16,542 nt of DNA from an uncultured Butyricicoccus sp. (GTDB lineage: Bacteria > Bacillota > Clostridia > Oscillospirales > Butyricicoccaceae): positions 1 to 16,542 of the forward strand of contig USSI01000011.1 of assembly GCA_900557315.1 (NCBI GenBank). Reading direction: 5' to 3'. Position 1 is the stretch's first letter; each line of letters opens with the position of its first letter. The position numbers and the translations under genes were made by a program. This document shows positions 8,540 through 14,855 of the stretch, in pieces. A model generated the notes under the pieces. It saw only the letters and a program-made list of their open reading frames with translations. It had not been told where the DNA came from and searched no databases.

Positions 8540-10033
8540 TTACAGGTCCTTCAGCAGGCCGACCGTAGAAAGGATGTCGGCCTTGTCCACCACGCGGTCA
8601 AAGCGCGGCGTCTTGCCCGCCAGAGCGGCGAGCGGCGCGGGCGCCGGTACGCCCGTCAGCCCGGTCAGCACGTCCAGCTGGGACACGTCGTCCTTTTCAA
8701 GCGTGCCGCCGAGCGCCTCGATCACCGACCGGCAGAATTTGAACGGCGAAGCCGTGGACGCGATCACGGCCGGGGTTGTGTCGCCCGTGCGTGCGCGGTA
8801 GTCCTCGTACACGCGGACCGCGACCGCCGTGTGCGTGTCGCACAGGTAGTGCTCGTTTTCCCAGAGCTTCCTGATGGTCTGCGCGGCCGCGCTGTCGTCG
8901 CAGCAGCCCGCGTCAAAGTCCTTCTCAATCTTTGCGAACACATCCGCCGCCACCTGATAGCTGCCGCCCTTTGCGAGCTGGTCCATCAGGTCCGCGACCA
9001 GCTTGTCGTCGTAATCCGACGCGAAGAACAGCAGGCGCTCGAGGTTGGACGAGATCAAAATGTCCATCGAGGGCGAGGTCGTGGTGTAGAAATCGCGGTT
9101 TTTATCATAGCTGCCGCCCTTTTTGAAAAAGTCGGTCAGCACGTTGTTTCGGTTGGAGGCGCAGATCAGCTTGTTCACCGGAAGGCCCATCTGCTTTGCG
9201 ATATACGCGGCCAGGATGTTGCCGAAGTTGCCGGTCGGGACGCAGATGTTGATCTTGCCGCCCATCCCCACCGCGCCGGATTTCACCATATCGCAGTAGG
9301 CGGAGACGTAATACGCGATCTGCGGCGCCAGGCGGCCCCAGTTGATCGAATTGGCGGACGAGAGCATCATGCCGTCCTGATCGAGCGCGGCGCGGGTCTC
9401 TTCATCCGTGAAGATGCGCTTGACCGCGCTCTGCGCGTCGTCAAAGTTGCCGCGGATGGCGACGACCTCGACGTTTCTGCCCTCCTGCGTCACCATCTGC
9501 AGCTTCTGCATGGGGGAAACGCCGTCCACCGGGTAGTAGACCATGATTTTGGTGCCCTCAACGTCGTGGAAGCCGTCGAGCGCAGCCTTGCCCGTGTCGC
9601 CCGAGGTGGCGACCAGGATGCACGCCGTGCGCGTCTCGCCCGTCTTGCGGAGCGAGGCGGTCAGCAGGTGCGGCAGCATCTGCAGCGCCATGTCCTTGAA
9701 CGCGCAGGTCGGGCCGTGCCACAGCTCGAGCATGTGCTTGCCCCCGTCCAGCGCCACGACCGGCGCGGTGTCCGCCCCGCCGAACTTGTCGTCCGCGTAG
9801 GCCTTGGCCGCGTAGTCCGCCAGCTCCTCCACCGAAAAATCGGTCAGGAACTTGCCGAGGATGAGCGCCGAGCGGCCCTTGTAGTCCAAGTTCGCCAGCG
9901 CGTGCCAGTCCTCCGCAGTGAGTGCGGGAAAAGACGTCGGGCAGTACAGGCCGCCGTCGGGCGCGATGCCGCTCGCAATCGCATAGGCCGCGGAGACCTT
10001 GCGGGATTTGTCCCTTGTGCTTACATATTCCAT
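8540..10033 (-). CDS. thrC: Threonine synthase
   Basis: Threonine synthase converts O-phosphohomoserine to threonine with pyridoxal phosphate, the last step of threonine synthesis. The 497-residue length fits the long, fungal/E. coli-like class. Visible are the N-terminal 'STR' segment, the PLP-lysine in HGPTCAFKD (K113), SGDTG (144-148), which helps hold cofactor or substrate phosphate, and the glycine-rich PLP-phosphate loop PTGNFGN. GGAGG lies 5 nt before the ATG. An 86-nt gap separates it from the dipeptidase gene. The gap has CCGCGG repeats able to form a hairpin but no T-box signature and no clear promoter, so co-transcription with the upstream genes is the simplest reading. No other threonine-pathway gene is in the window. 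Confidence 0.97.
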   Translation of the reverse strand: MEYVSTRDKSRKVSAAYAIASGIAPDGGLYCPTSFPALTAEDWHALANLDYKGRSALILGKFLTDFSVEELADYAAKAYADDKFGGADTAPVVALDGGKHMLELWHGPTCAFKDMALQMLPHLLTASLRKTGETRTACILVATSGDTGKAALDGFHDVEGTKIMVYYPVDGVSPMQKLQMVTQEGRNVEVVAIRGNFDDAQSAVKRIFTDEETRAALDQDGMMLSSANSINWGRLAPQIAYYVSAYCDMVKSGAVGMGGKINICVPTGNFGNILAAYIAKQMGLPVNKLICASNRNNVLTDFFKKGGSYDKNRDFYTTTSPSMDILISSNLERLLFFASDYDDKLVADLMDQLAKGGSYQVAADVFAKIEKDFDAGCCDDSAAAQTIRKLWENEHYLCDTHTAVAVRVYEDYRARTGDTTPAVIASTASPFKFCRSVIEALGGTLEKDDVSQLDVLTGLTGVPAPAPLAALAGKTPRFDRVVDKADILSTVGLLKDL

Positions 10034-10119
10034 AAAAACCTCCGGTTTGCCGCGGACACAGCGCGTGCCGCGGTGTTTTTTATCTTTTACGCACCTTGCG
10101 GCGCGGAATCTACGGTTTC

Positions 10120-11088
10120 TTACAGCATCCGCCGGATGAATGCCGCCGCATTGTCGTAAAACAGGCCGTTCACCGCGCGTTCGGTGTAGCCCAGCGCGAG
10201 CATACGGTCGGCAAGGCGGTACATATCGCCCAGCCCGTCGATGCCGGCGGGCAGCGCGTCGCAGCCGTCGAAATCACAGCCGAGCGCGACGGTTTTCTCC
10301 CCATACAGGCCGAGGAAACGCTCGATATGGTCGATCGCGTCGTCGATCACCGAATCGCTCTGCCGCACGAGGAACGGGGTGTACAGATTGACGCCGACCA
10401 GCCCGCCCCGCCGTGCGATCTCGGCAAACTGCCGGTCGGTCAGGTTGCGCGGGTGGCGGCACAGCGCGCGCGAGTCGCTGTGCGAGGCGGCAAACGGCCC
10501 GTCGATCGTCTCGCACACGTCCCAGAACCCCTTCTCGGACAGGTGCGACACGTCAACAATGATCCCCTTTTCCGCGCAGTCCCGCACAAGCTGTTTCCCT
10601 TTTTCGGTCAGGCCCTCATCCTGGTCGATCACGCAGGAGCAGCCGTAGCGGCTGCGGTAATTCCAGGTGATCGTAATCAGGCGGATGCCCGCGTCATACG
10701 CAAAATCCAGCGCGTCCGGCCGATCGGGCAGCAGCTCCGCGCCTTCGATGGACAGGAAGGCCGCCGCCTTGCCCGCCTGCGCCGCGGCTTCCAGATCGTC
10801 CGCCGACCGGCAGAACATCAGCCAGTCCTGATTGGCCGCGAACTCCTGCTTTGCGGTTTGCAGCATACGCGCAAGCCGCGCATCCTCGGGTGTGTCGAGC
10901 AGGCAGTCCCGCCCTTTCGCCGCCTCCGCGGACGGCGCGCGCGCCCCGCAGAACAGCGCGAAAAACTGTGCGTAATGGTCGTACCGCCGCGCGGCGGCAC
11001 GGTTCACGTGCAGGTCGTTTTCCCGCAGGTGTCTGCCCGTCTCGCAGCATTCATACAGGGTGTCGCAGTGCAGGTCGAACAGCTTCAT
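10120..11088 (-). CDS. Membrane dipeptidase-like peptidase (family M19)
   Basis: This 322-residue protein belongs to the renal-dipeptidase family, zinc enzymes that cleave dipeptides, often with D- or dehydro-residues. The ligand pattern is complete: H7 and D9 in DLHCDTL, bridging E115 in SIEGAE, H182 in DVSH, H203 in ASHSDSR and D272 in GCDFDG. It has no signal peptide and should be cytoplasmic. I chose the ATG at 11086-11088, 2 nt after the yraN stop, because GGAGG is then 6 nt upstream. The GTG at 11094 would overlap yraN by GTGA but sits directly against the GGAGG. It is inserted into the otherwise conserved rnhB-yraN neighbourhood. Its true substrate is unknown. Confidence 0.93.
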   Translation of the reverse strand: MKLFDLHCDTLYECCETGRHLRENDLHVNRAAARRYDHYAQFFALFCGARAPSAEAAKGRDCLLDTPEDARLARMLQTAKQEFAANQDWLMFCRSADDLEAAAQAGKAAAFLSIEGAELLPDRPDALDFAYDAGIRLITITWNYRSRYGCSCVIDQDEGLTEKGKQLVRDCAEKGIIVDVSHLSEKGFWDVCETIDGPFAASHSDSRALCRHPRNLTDRQFAEIARRGGLVGVNLYTPFLVRQSDSVIDDAIDHIERFLGLYGEKTVALGCDFDGCDALPAGIDGLGDMYRLADRMLALGYTERAVNGLFYDNAAAFIRRML

Positions 11089-11090
11089 TC

Positions 11091-11441
11091 TCACCCTCCA
11101 AAGGCGTTTTCCAGATGGTTGATGCGCGGCGGGACGGGCGCGCCCTCCTCGCCGTACACCTCGATCACGTCAAAGCGCGGCTGCTGGCCGCCCGGATGGC
11201 TTTGCAGCCATTCCTCGGCCGCCGCAAGGATGCGCGCCTGCTTGGCAGGCGTCACATACTCGCGCGCCGCGGCAAAGCGGCTGTTTTTGCGCGTCTTGAC
11301 CTCGACAAAGACAATATATTTCCCATCCTGCGCGATGATGTCGATTTCCCCAAATCGGGTGCGGAAATTTGTGTCCGCAATCGTCCAGCCGCGGCGCACC
11401 AGAAAGTCCCGCGCGGCCTGCTCGCCCCATGCGCCCTTCAT
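11091..11441 (-). CDS. yraN: YraN family (UPF0102) nuclease-fold protein
   Basis: The 116-residue protein shows the UPF0102 pattern: GxxGE-like N-terminal helix (KGAWGEQAARDFL), GEID (31-34) and, after a hairpin, VEVK (46-49). This matches the metal-binding E/D-(x)n-ExK core of restriction-endonuclease-like folds. The biochemical role is not established; the family is thought to be a nucleic-acid enzyme. The frame is open to 11504, but the ATG at 11439-11441 fits the family N-terminus and overlaps the rnhB stop as ATGA, indicating translational coupling; a Shine-Dalgarno is weak. The rnhB-yraN pair is a common bacterial arrangement. Confidence 0.92.
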   Translation of the reverse strand: MKGAWGEQAARDFLVRRGWTIADTNFRTRFGEIDIIAQDGKYIVFVEVKTRKNSRFAAAREYVTPAKQARILAAAEEWLQSHPGGQQPRFDVIEVYGEEGAPVPPRINHLENAFGG

Positions 11442-12055
11442 CGCGGCGCATCCGGATGCTTTTCGTAAAACTTCTTGAGGAAGGTCATCCGGTGGATGGG
11501 GCACGGCCCGTGCGCCAGCAGCGCCTCATCGTGCGCCTTTGTCTCGTAGCCCTTGTGCTTTTCAAAGCCATAGGCCGGGTACTGCTCGGCAAACTGCCGC
11601 ATCAGGCGGTCCCTCGTCACCTTGGCGAGGATGGACGCCGCTGCGACCGAGGGCACCTTCGCATCCCCGGATACCACGCATTCGTGCGGCAGGCTCAGCC
11701 CCTCCGAGCGGTTGCCGTCCACATAGACAAAGTCCGCCGGGCTGGTCAGCCCCTCGACCGCCTGCCGCATCGCGCGGTAGGTCGCCTGTAGGATGTTGAT
11801 CTCGTCGATGGTCTTTTCGTCCACCAGCGAGACCGACCACGCGAGGGCCTTCTCGGTGATGACCTCAAACAGCGCCTCGCGTTTTTTCTCGCTGAGCTTT
11901 TTGGAGTCGTTCAGGCCCTCGATCTGGATGCCGCCCGGCAGGATGACCGCCGCCGCGCACACCGGACCCGCGACCGGCCCGCGGCCGGCCTCGTCCACGC
12001 CGCACACCGCCGAAAAGCCCTGCGCCCACGCTTTTTCTTCAAATTCCCATGTCAT
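11438..12055 (-). CDS. rnhB: Ribonuclease HII
   Basis: RNase HII cuts RNA in RNA-DNA hybrids and removes single ribonucleotides from DNA. In its 205 residues the DEDD catalytic set is complete: D21 and E22 in GVDEAGRGP, D113 in YVDGN and D131 in VSGDAK. A C-terminal HKGYETKAH segment matches the family. The ATG at 12055 has AGAGG 8 nt upstream. It normally follows rbgA directly in Firmicutes; here a ~290-bp block of hairpins and A/G-rich repeats lies between them. It may therefore depend on a promoter of its own; I see only a weak candidate (TTGCAG, 17 nt, TATTCT on the minus strand inside the repeat). Confidence 0.97.
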   Translation of the reverse strand: MTWEFEEKAWAQGFSAVCGVDEAGRGPVAGPVCAAAVILPGGIQIEGLNDSKKLSEKKREALFEVITEKALAWSVSLVDEKTIDEINILQATYRAMRQAVEGLTSPADFVYVDGNRSEGLSLPHECVVSGDAKVPSVAAASILAKVTRDRLMRQFAEQYPAYGFEKHKGYETKAHDEALLAHGPCPIHRMTFLKKFYEKHPDAPR

Positions 12056-12070
12056 GACAACGACCTCTTT

Positions 12071-12154
12071 GGAATGGAGAATGTAAAATCAAGAATAGAG
12101 AATTCCTCCCCCTCCTGCAATGGAGAATGGAGAGTGGAAAATGGAGAATTCTCC
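12071..12154. repeat. Purine-rich short repeat with ATGGAGAAT copies
   Basis: The plus strand is almost all A, G and T here. It holds three copies of ATGGAGAAT (12074, 12120, 12141), variants such as AGAGTGGAAAATGG, and ends with the palindrome GGAGAATTCTCC (12143-12154). Between the copies is a C-rich run, CCTCCCCCTCC. It is not coding on either strand. It abuts the hairpin block and may belong to the same element. Similar GGAGAATGGAGAA-like intergenic runs occur in gut Clostridia as far as I recall, but I could not search. Confidence 0.65.
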
Positions 12155-12356
12155 GCGCGCCGCAGCGCGCCATCCAATCGAAAATCCGGATGAAATCAAG
12201 CGAAATCCGGATTTTCATAAAAAGTGCAGGCTTTGCCTGTACTTTTTATACAGGAGCGGAGAAAAGTGTGCCCAATGGGCGCGCTTTTCGAAGCTTTGGA
12301 CGCATCCGCGCCCTGCGCGGTGCGTCCTCTTCGATTAAAACCGTGGTTTTAATCGA
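12155..12356 (+). repeat. Block of six tandem hairpins between rbgA and rnhB
   Basis: Six stems follow each other: 12155-12170 (GCGCGC arms), 12180-12216 (12 bp, GAAAATCCGGAT arms, 13-nt loop), 12217-12249 (15 bp, triloop TTT), 12261-12289 (13 bp, triloop AAT), 12298-12327 (13 bp with one bulged T, triloop CCT) and 12331-12356 (12 bp, TCGATTAAAACC arms). The imperfect pairs in the third and fourth stems are G-U in plus-strand RNA but would be A-C mismatches in minus-strand RNA, so the fold is preserved for the plus strand, opposite to the flanking genes. The last stem contains the rbgA stop codon. No ORF is convincing here. It may be a non-autonomous mobile repeat or an RNA gene. Confidence 0.75.
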
Positions 12357-13203
12357 CATTTTCGAGCGTAATCCGCCCCAGCACGCCCCCGCGGAACTCG
12401 TCGAGCAGGATGTGCGCCATGCGTTCGGTGTCGATCTCGCCCCCGCGCAGCAAAAAGCCGCGCCGCCTGCCCGCCTGCTGCAGCAGGTCATAACCCAGGA
12501 AATCGCTCTCCTCCGGGATGGTAACGCCGTAGCGCTCGATGATCGCCTGCGGCGCCTGCACGGCCAGCAGCTCCATCAGCTTGCAGCCGAGCGTTTCCAC
12601 GTCCAGGATATCGTCCTTGATCGCGCCCGTGCAGGCCAGCAGGATGCCCACGCGCTCGTCATCGAATTTGGGCCACAGGATGCCGGGCGTGTCCAGCAGG
12701 TCAATGCCGCCCGCCACACGGAACCACTGGCTGCCGCGCGTGACGCCCGGTTTGTCCGCCGCCTTGGCGGACTTGCGCCCAAGGATGCGGTTGATGAAGG
12801 TGGACTTGCCCACGTTCGGGATGCCGACCACCATCACGCGCACCGCCTTGCCCACAAGGCCTTTTTCGTTCCACTGCGCAATTTTGTCCGCCAGCAGCGT
12901 GCGCACCGCGTTTGCAAACGCCTGGGTGCCCGTACCTGCGCGGCTGTCGGTCTCGATGACCGCCATGCCCTGCTCGCGGAAGTGCTTCGCCCACTCCGCG
13001 GTCCGCTTCGGGTCGGCCAAGTCGATGCGGTTGAGGATCATCAGACGCGGTTTGCCCGCAGCGATCTCATCCATATCCGGGTTGCGCGACACCTGCGGGA
13101 TGCGCGCGTCCACCACCTCGCAGACCGCGTCCACCTGTTTGATATACTCCGCCATCTGCCGGCGGGTTTTGGTCATATGCCCGGGATACCATTGAATGTT
13201 CAT
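12349..13203 (-). CDS. rbgA: Ribosome biogenesis GTPase RbgA (YlqF)
   Basis: RbgA is a circularly permuted GTPase that drives a late step of 50S assembly in Firmicutes. The permuted motif order is clear in the 284 residues: N-terminal WYPGHM (5-10), G4 as NRID (58-61, where NKxD is usual), G5-like DSR (86-88), then G1 GIPNVGKST (127-135), G2 T155 in PGVTRG and G3 DTPG (171-174). A C-terminal RNA-binding region follows. The ATG is 3 nt behind the lepB stop, with GGTGG upstream, so translation is linked to lepB. The last Asp codon and the stop codon lie within the terminal palindrome of the hairpin block at 12331-12356. Confidence 0.97.
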   Translation of the reverse strand: MNIQWYPGHMTKTRRQMAEYIKQVDAVCEVVDARIPQVSRNPDMDEIAAGKPRLMILNRIDLADPKRTAEWAKHFREQGMAVIETDSRAGTGTQAFANAVRTLLADKIAQWNEKGLVGKAVRVMVVGIPNVGKSTFINRILGRKSAKAADKPGVTRGSQWFRVAGGIDLLDTPGILWPKFDDERVGILLACTGAIKDDILDVETLGCKLMELLAVQAPQAIIERYGVTIPEESDFLGYDLLQQAGRRRGFLLRGGEIDTERMAHILLDEFRGGVLGRITLENVD

Positions 13204-13206
13204 AAG

Positions 13207-13782
13207 TTAAGCCACCGATCCAAATTCACTGAACGGATAAACCACGGCCAGCACATGTCCCAGGATATGCCGTTCACCCACCATGCCGAGACGCGCGTCA
13301 CGGCTGTCCGTGGAATAGTTGCGGTTGTCGCCCATCACAAAGACGCTGCCCTCGGGCACGGTCTGCGGATAGGTCATATTCCCCATTTTCTCCAGAGTGT
13401 TAATCTTTTCCGCGATATACGGCTCGTCAAGCACCTCGCCGTTCACTATCACGTCGCCCGTAATCGGGTCGATGTCGATCGTATCGCCGCCGGTCGCGAT
13501 GATGCGCTTGACAATCGGCTGGTCGCCGTAAAAGCCTTCCTTGCGCAGCACGACAATGTCCCCCTTTTCCGGCGTGTAGTTCAGGTTGCTGACCAGCATG
13601 ATGCTGTGATCCTGCAGCGTCGGGTACATGGACGTGCCGTCCACGCCGATCAGGCGCACGAAAAAGGTGAATACAACGACAAAAAATATCAGCACGGTCA
13701 TCAGGGACTCGCCCCAGCTGAACAGTTCGCTGGAGAAACGCCCCTCCGGTTTCTTTTTCTCCCTGGTCTGGGTTTCCTGCAT
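13207..13782 (-). CDS. lepB: Signal peptidase I
   Basis: Signal peptidase I removes signal peptides from secreted proteins at the outer face of the membrane. The 191-residue protein has a short charged cytoplasmic N-terminus, one membrane segment (about 27-45), the nucleophile S51 in GTSMYPTL, the general base K92 in VKRIIATGGD, and the box GDNRNYSTDSRD (151-162). Size and single membrane span match the Gram-positive type. I placed the start at the ATG 13780-13782, where GGAGG lies 7 nt upstream; the frame is open to 13866, but that extension crosses the promoter. It is first in the series lepB-rbgA-rnhB-yraN. Confidence 0.97.
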   Translation of the reverse strand: MQETQTREKKKPEGRFSSELFSWGESLMTVLIFFVVVFTFFVRLIGVDGTSMYPTLQDHSIMLVSNLNYTPEKGDIVVLRKEGFYGDQPIVKRIIATGGDTIDIDPITGDVIVNGEVLDEPYIAEKINTLEKMGNMTYPQTVPEGSVFVMGDNRNYSTDSRDARLGMVGERHILGHVLAVVYPFSEFGSVA

Positions 13783-13818
13783 CGTGATTCCTCCAAAAAA
13801 AGATATGCATACGGTTTT

Positions 13819-13847
13819 ATTATAGCCGCAGAACATCGTGAGCGCAA
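13819..13847 (-). promoter_or_regulatory. lepB promoter
   Basis: On the minus strand a perfect -10 TATAAT (13819-13824) is preceded after 17 nt by -35 TTGCGC (13842-13847, first three bases conserved). It is 37 nt from the lepB start codon and back to back with a plus-strand promoter candidate whose -35 begins at 13878. Confidence 0.7.
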
Positions 13848-13877
13848 GGAAAAAACAGAAATTCATCCGCCGCGCCC

Positions 13878-13906
13878 TTGCGGCTCCCGCCGTGCTATGC
13901 TAAAAT
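13878..13906 (+). promoter_or_regulatory. Promoter candidate for the small membrane protein
   Basis: -35 TTGCGG (13878-13883), 17-nt spacer and -10 TAAAAT (13901-13906), preceded by TGC so that it reads as an extended -10. It stands 48 nt before the start codon at 13955 and diverges from the lepB promoter; the two -35 boxes are 30 nt apart. Confidence 0.6.
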
Positions 13907-13954
13907 GAAAATATAAGATGCCGTCATACCCGTTCCCGGAAAGGGGGATTTTGC

Positions 13955-14236
13955 ATGCATCACCTTTACGCAGCAATCCGCAAATGGAATTTCTGGCAGG
14001 TTTTCGGATATTGGGGCATCCTCTTCCTTGTGTCCGATCTGGTCAATGAGTTTATCATCCGCAGCTGGCTGCTGACCGATATGGTGCAGGTGCTGCTGGG
14101 CATTTTCCTGCTGTTTTTCCCGTCCTGGCCTGTACAGCTGGGTTGGCGGCATTCGGAAAAGAACTGCCGCCGGATCATCCGTTTTGCCGCCGTGCTGGAG
14201 ATTGCAGGTTCCTTTCTGATCCGAAGAAGTTTCTGA
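13955..14236 (+). CDS. Small hydrophobic membrane protein, unknown function
   Basis: The 93-residue protein begins with a basic, aromatic stretch (RKWNFW) and then has two clear hydrophobic segments (about 16-35 and 43-62) and a weaker third (74-89), ending RRSF. It should be an integral membrane protein with two or three helices. I recognise no family. Support for a real gene is good: AAGGGGG lies 7 nt before the ATG, an extended -10 promoter candidate lies upstream, and a terminator hairpin follows 21 nt after the stop. It is one of only two full plus-strand genes in the window and sits between rplS and lepB, which are often adjacent in Firmicutes, so it looks like an insertion into that pair. 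Confidence 0.75.
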   Translation: MHHLYAAIRKWNFWQVFGYWGILFLVSDLVNEFIIRSWLLTDMVQVLLGIFLLFFPSWPVQLGWRHSEKNCRRIIRFAAVLEIAGSFLIRRSF

Positions 14237-14255
14237 CTGTGCTGAATCATAATGC

Positions 14256-14283
14256 AAAAACGGGGAGCAAATGCTCCCCGTTT
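14256..14283 (-). terminator. Terminator of rplS, probably bidirectional
   Basis: A perfect 12-bp stem (AAACGGGGAGCA/TGCTCCCCGTTT, 14258-14283) with a 2-nt AA apex as drawn, so at least the closing pair must open. On the minus strand it is followed by five T (14256-14260) and ends rplS transcripts 19 nt past the stop. On the plus strand only three T follow, so it may also stop the small membrane protein gene, less efficiently. Confidence 0.9.
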
Positions 14284-14302
14284 CCGTTTGGTCTGCAATT
14301 TT

Positions 14303-14644
14303 TTAGATCTTTTCTGCAACCTTGGCAGCCTTGCCTACGCGGCCGCGCAGGTAGTACAGCTTGGCGCGGCGGACCTTACCGTTGCGCACAACCTCGAACT
14401 TTGCAACGTTCGGGGAGTGTACCGGGAACGTCTTCTCAACGCCAACACCGTAGGAAATACGGCGCACGGTAACCGTCTGATTGACGCCCGCGTGCTTCTT
14501 GGCAATGATAATGCCCTCAAAAATCTGAATACGCTCGCGGTTGCCTTCCTTGATCTTCGCGTGTACCTTAACGGTATCACCGATCTTAAGCTCCGGCAGG
14601 TCGCTCTTGAGCTGCTGCTCGGACAGTACTTTGACCAGATCCAT
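14303..14644 (-). CDS. rplS: 50S ribosomal protein L19
   Basis: L19 sits at the interface between the 30S and 50S subunits. The 113-residue protein is recognised by [20 protein letters not shown], the motif [30 protein letters not shown] and the basic end [20 protein letters not shown]; length is normal. AGGA lies 11 nt before the ATG, somewhat far, but the same bases are part of the leader described at 14652-14719. The gene has its own promoter (14726-14754) and terminator (14256-14283), so it is monocistronic here, unlike species where it follows rimM-trmD. Confidence 0.98.
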   Translation of the reverse strand: MDLVKVLSEQQLKSDLPELKIGDTVKVHAKIKEGNRERIQIFEGIIIAKKHAGVNQTVTVRRISYGVGVEKTFPVHSPNVAKFEVVRNGKVRRAKLYYLRGRVGKAAKVAEKI

Positions 14645-14651
14645 CTTTCTG

Positions 14652-14719
14652 TCATCCTTTCGTCTTAGACATTCTTGCCCTATTTTCCCTACAAATAAGC
14701 AGAGGAATGCCCGTGTTGC
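14652..14719 (-). promoter_or_regulatory. Ribosomal protein leader of rplS (L19 leader type)
   Basis: The minus-strand leader can form a closing stem GGGCATTC (14705-14712) with GAATGTCT (14667-14674), 8 bp with two G-U pairs, enclosing a 6-bp stem CTCTGC/GTAGGG around the loop TTATTT. AGGGCAAGAATGTCTAAGAC and GAAAGGA follow just before rplS. From memory this fits the Firmicutes L19 leader, through which L19 represses its own mRNA. Pairing and position are seen; the identity is family knowledge. Confidence 0.7.
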
Positions 14720-14725
14720 CGATAT

Positions 14726-14754
14726 ATGATATCACACCCCGGTTTATTTTGCAA
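14726..14754 (-). promoter_or_regulatory. rplS promoter
   Basis: On the minus strand -35 TTGCAA (14749-14754, 4 of 6), 17-nt spacer and -10 TATCAT (14726-14731, 5 of 6), with TGA immediately before it as an extended -10. The predicted start near 14719 places the whole L19-type leader in the transcript. It diverges from the glucanase promoter at 14794-14821. Confidence 0.75.
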
Positions 14755-14793
14755 GCATTTTTTCCGTAAAATGTTCAATTTTTTCTGTTTCGC

Positions 14794-14821
14794 TTGTTTT
14801 TCCGCCAAATCATAGTATACT
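14794..14821 (+). promoter_or_regulatory. Promoter candidate of the GH13 gene
   Basis: -10 TATACT (14816-14821, 5 of 6) is preceded after 16 nt by a weak -35 TTGTTT (14794-14799). It lies 34 nt before the chosen start codon. No catabolite-control (cre) palindrome is obvious around it. Confidence 0.6.
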
Positions 14822-14855
14822 GATAATGACTCTATTTGTAAAGGAGCGCAAAACC

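Noticed and set aside
8540..10033. Operon-type threonine biosynthesis cluster
   Set aside because: Only thrC is present; the adjoining phosphoesterase is not homoserine kinase or dehydrogenase.
10034..10119. T-box or other riboswitch before thrC
   Set aside because: The gap is only 86 nt, lacks the T-box sequence (GGTGGNACCGCG-like) and a terminator; CCGCGG repeats alone are not enough.
11442..11504. Longer N-terminus of yraN, starting at 11504
   Set aside because: The extra residues come from antisense-free but rnhB-coding sequence and do not fit the family; the ATG at 11441 overlaps the rnhB stop as ATGA.
12071..12356. CRISPR array
   Set aside because: There are short inverted and purine repeats, but no regular 25-40 nt direct repeats with unique spacers and no cas genes.
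13783..13866. Longer lepB starting at 13866
   Set aside because: The extension would contain the -10 TATAAT and -35 of the promoter, while GGAGG stands 7 nt before the ATG at 13782.
12127..13908. Plus-strand open frame of 593 codons across the hairpin block, rbgA and lepB
   Set aside because: Most of it is antisense to rbgA and lepB, its protein is a low-complexity Arg/His/Ala composition, and it crosses six hairpins.
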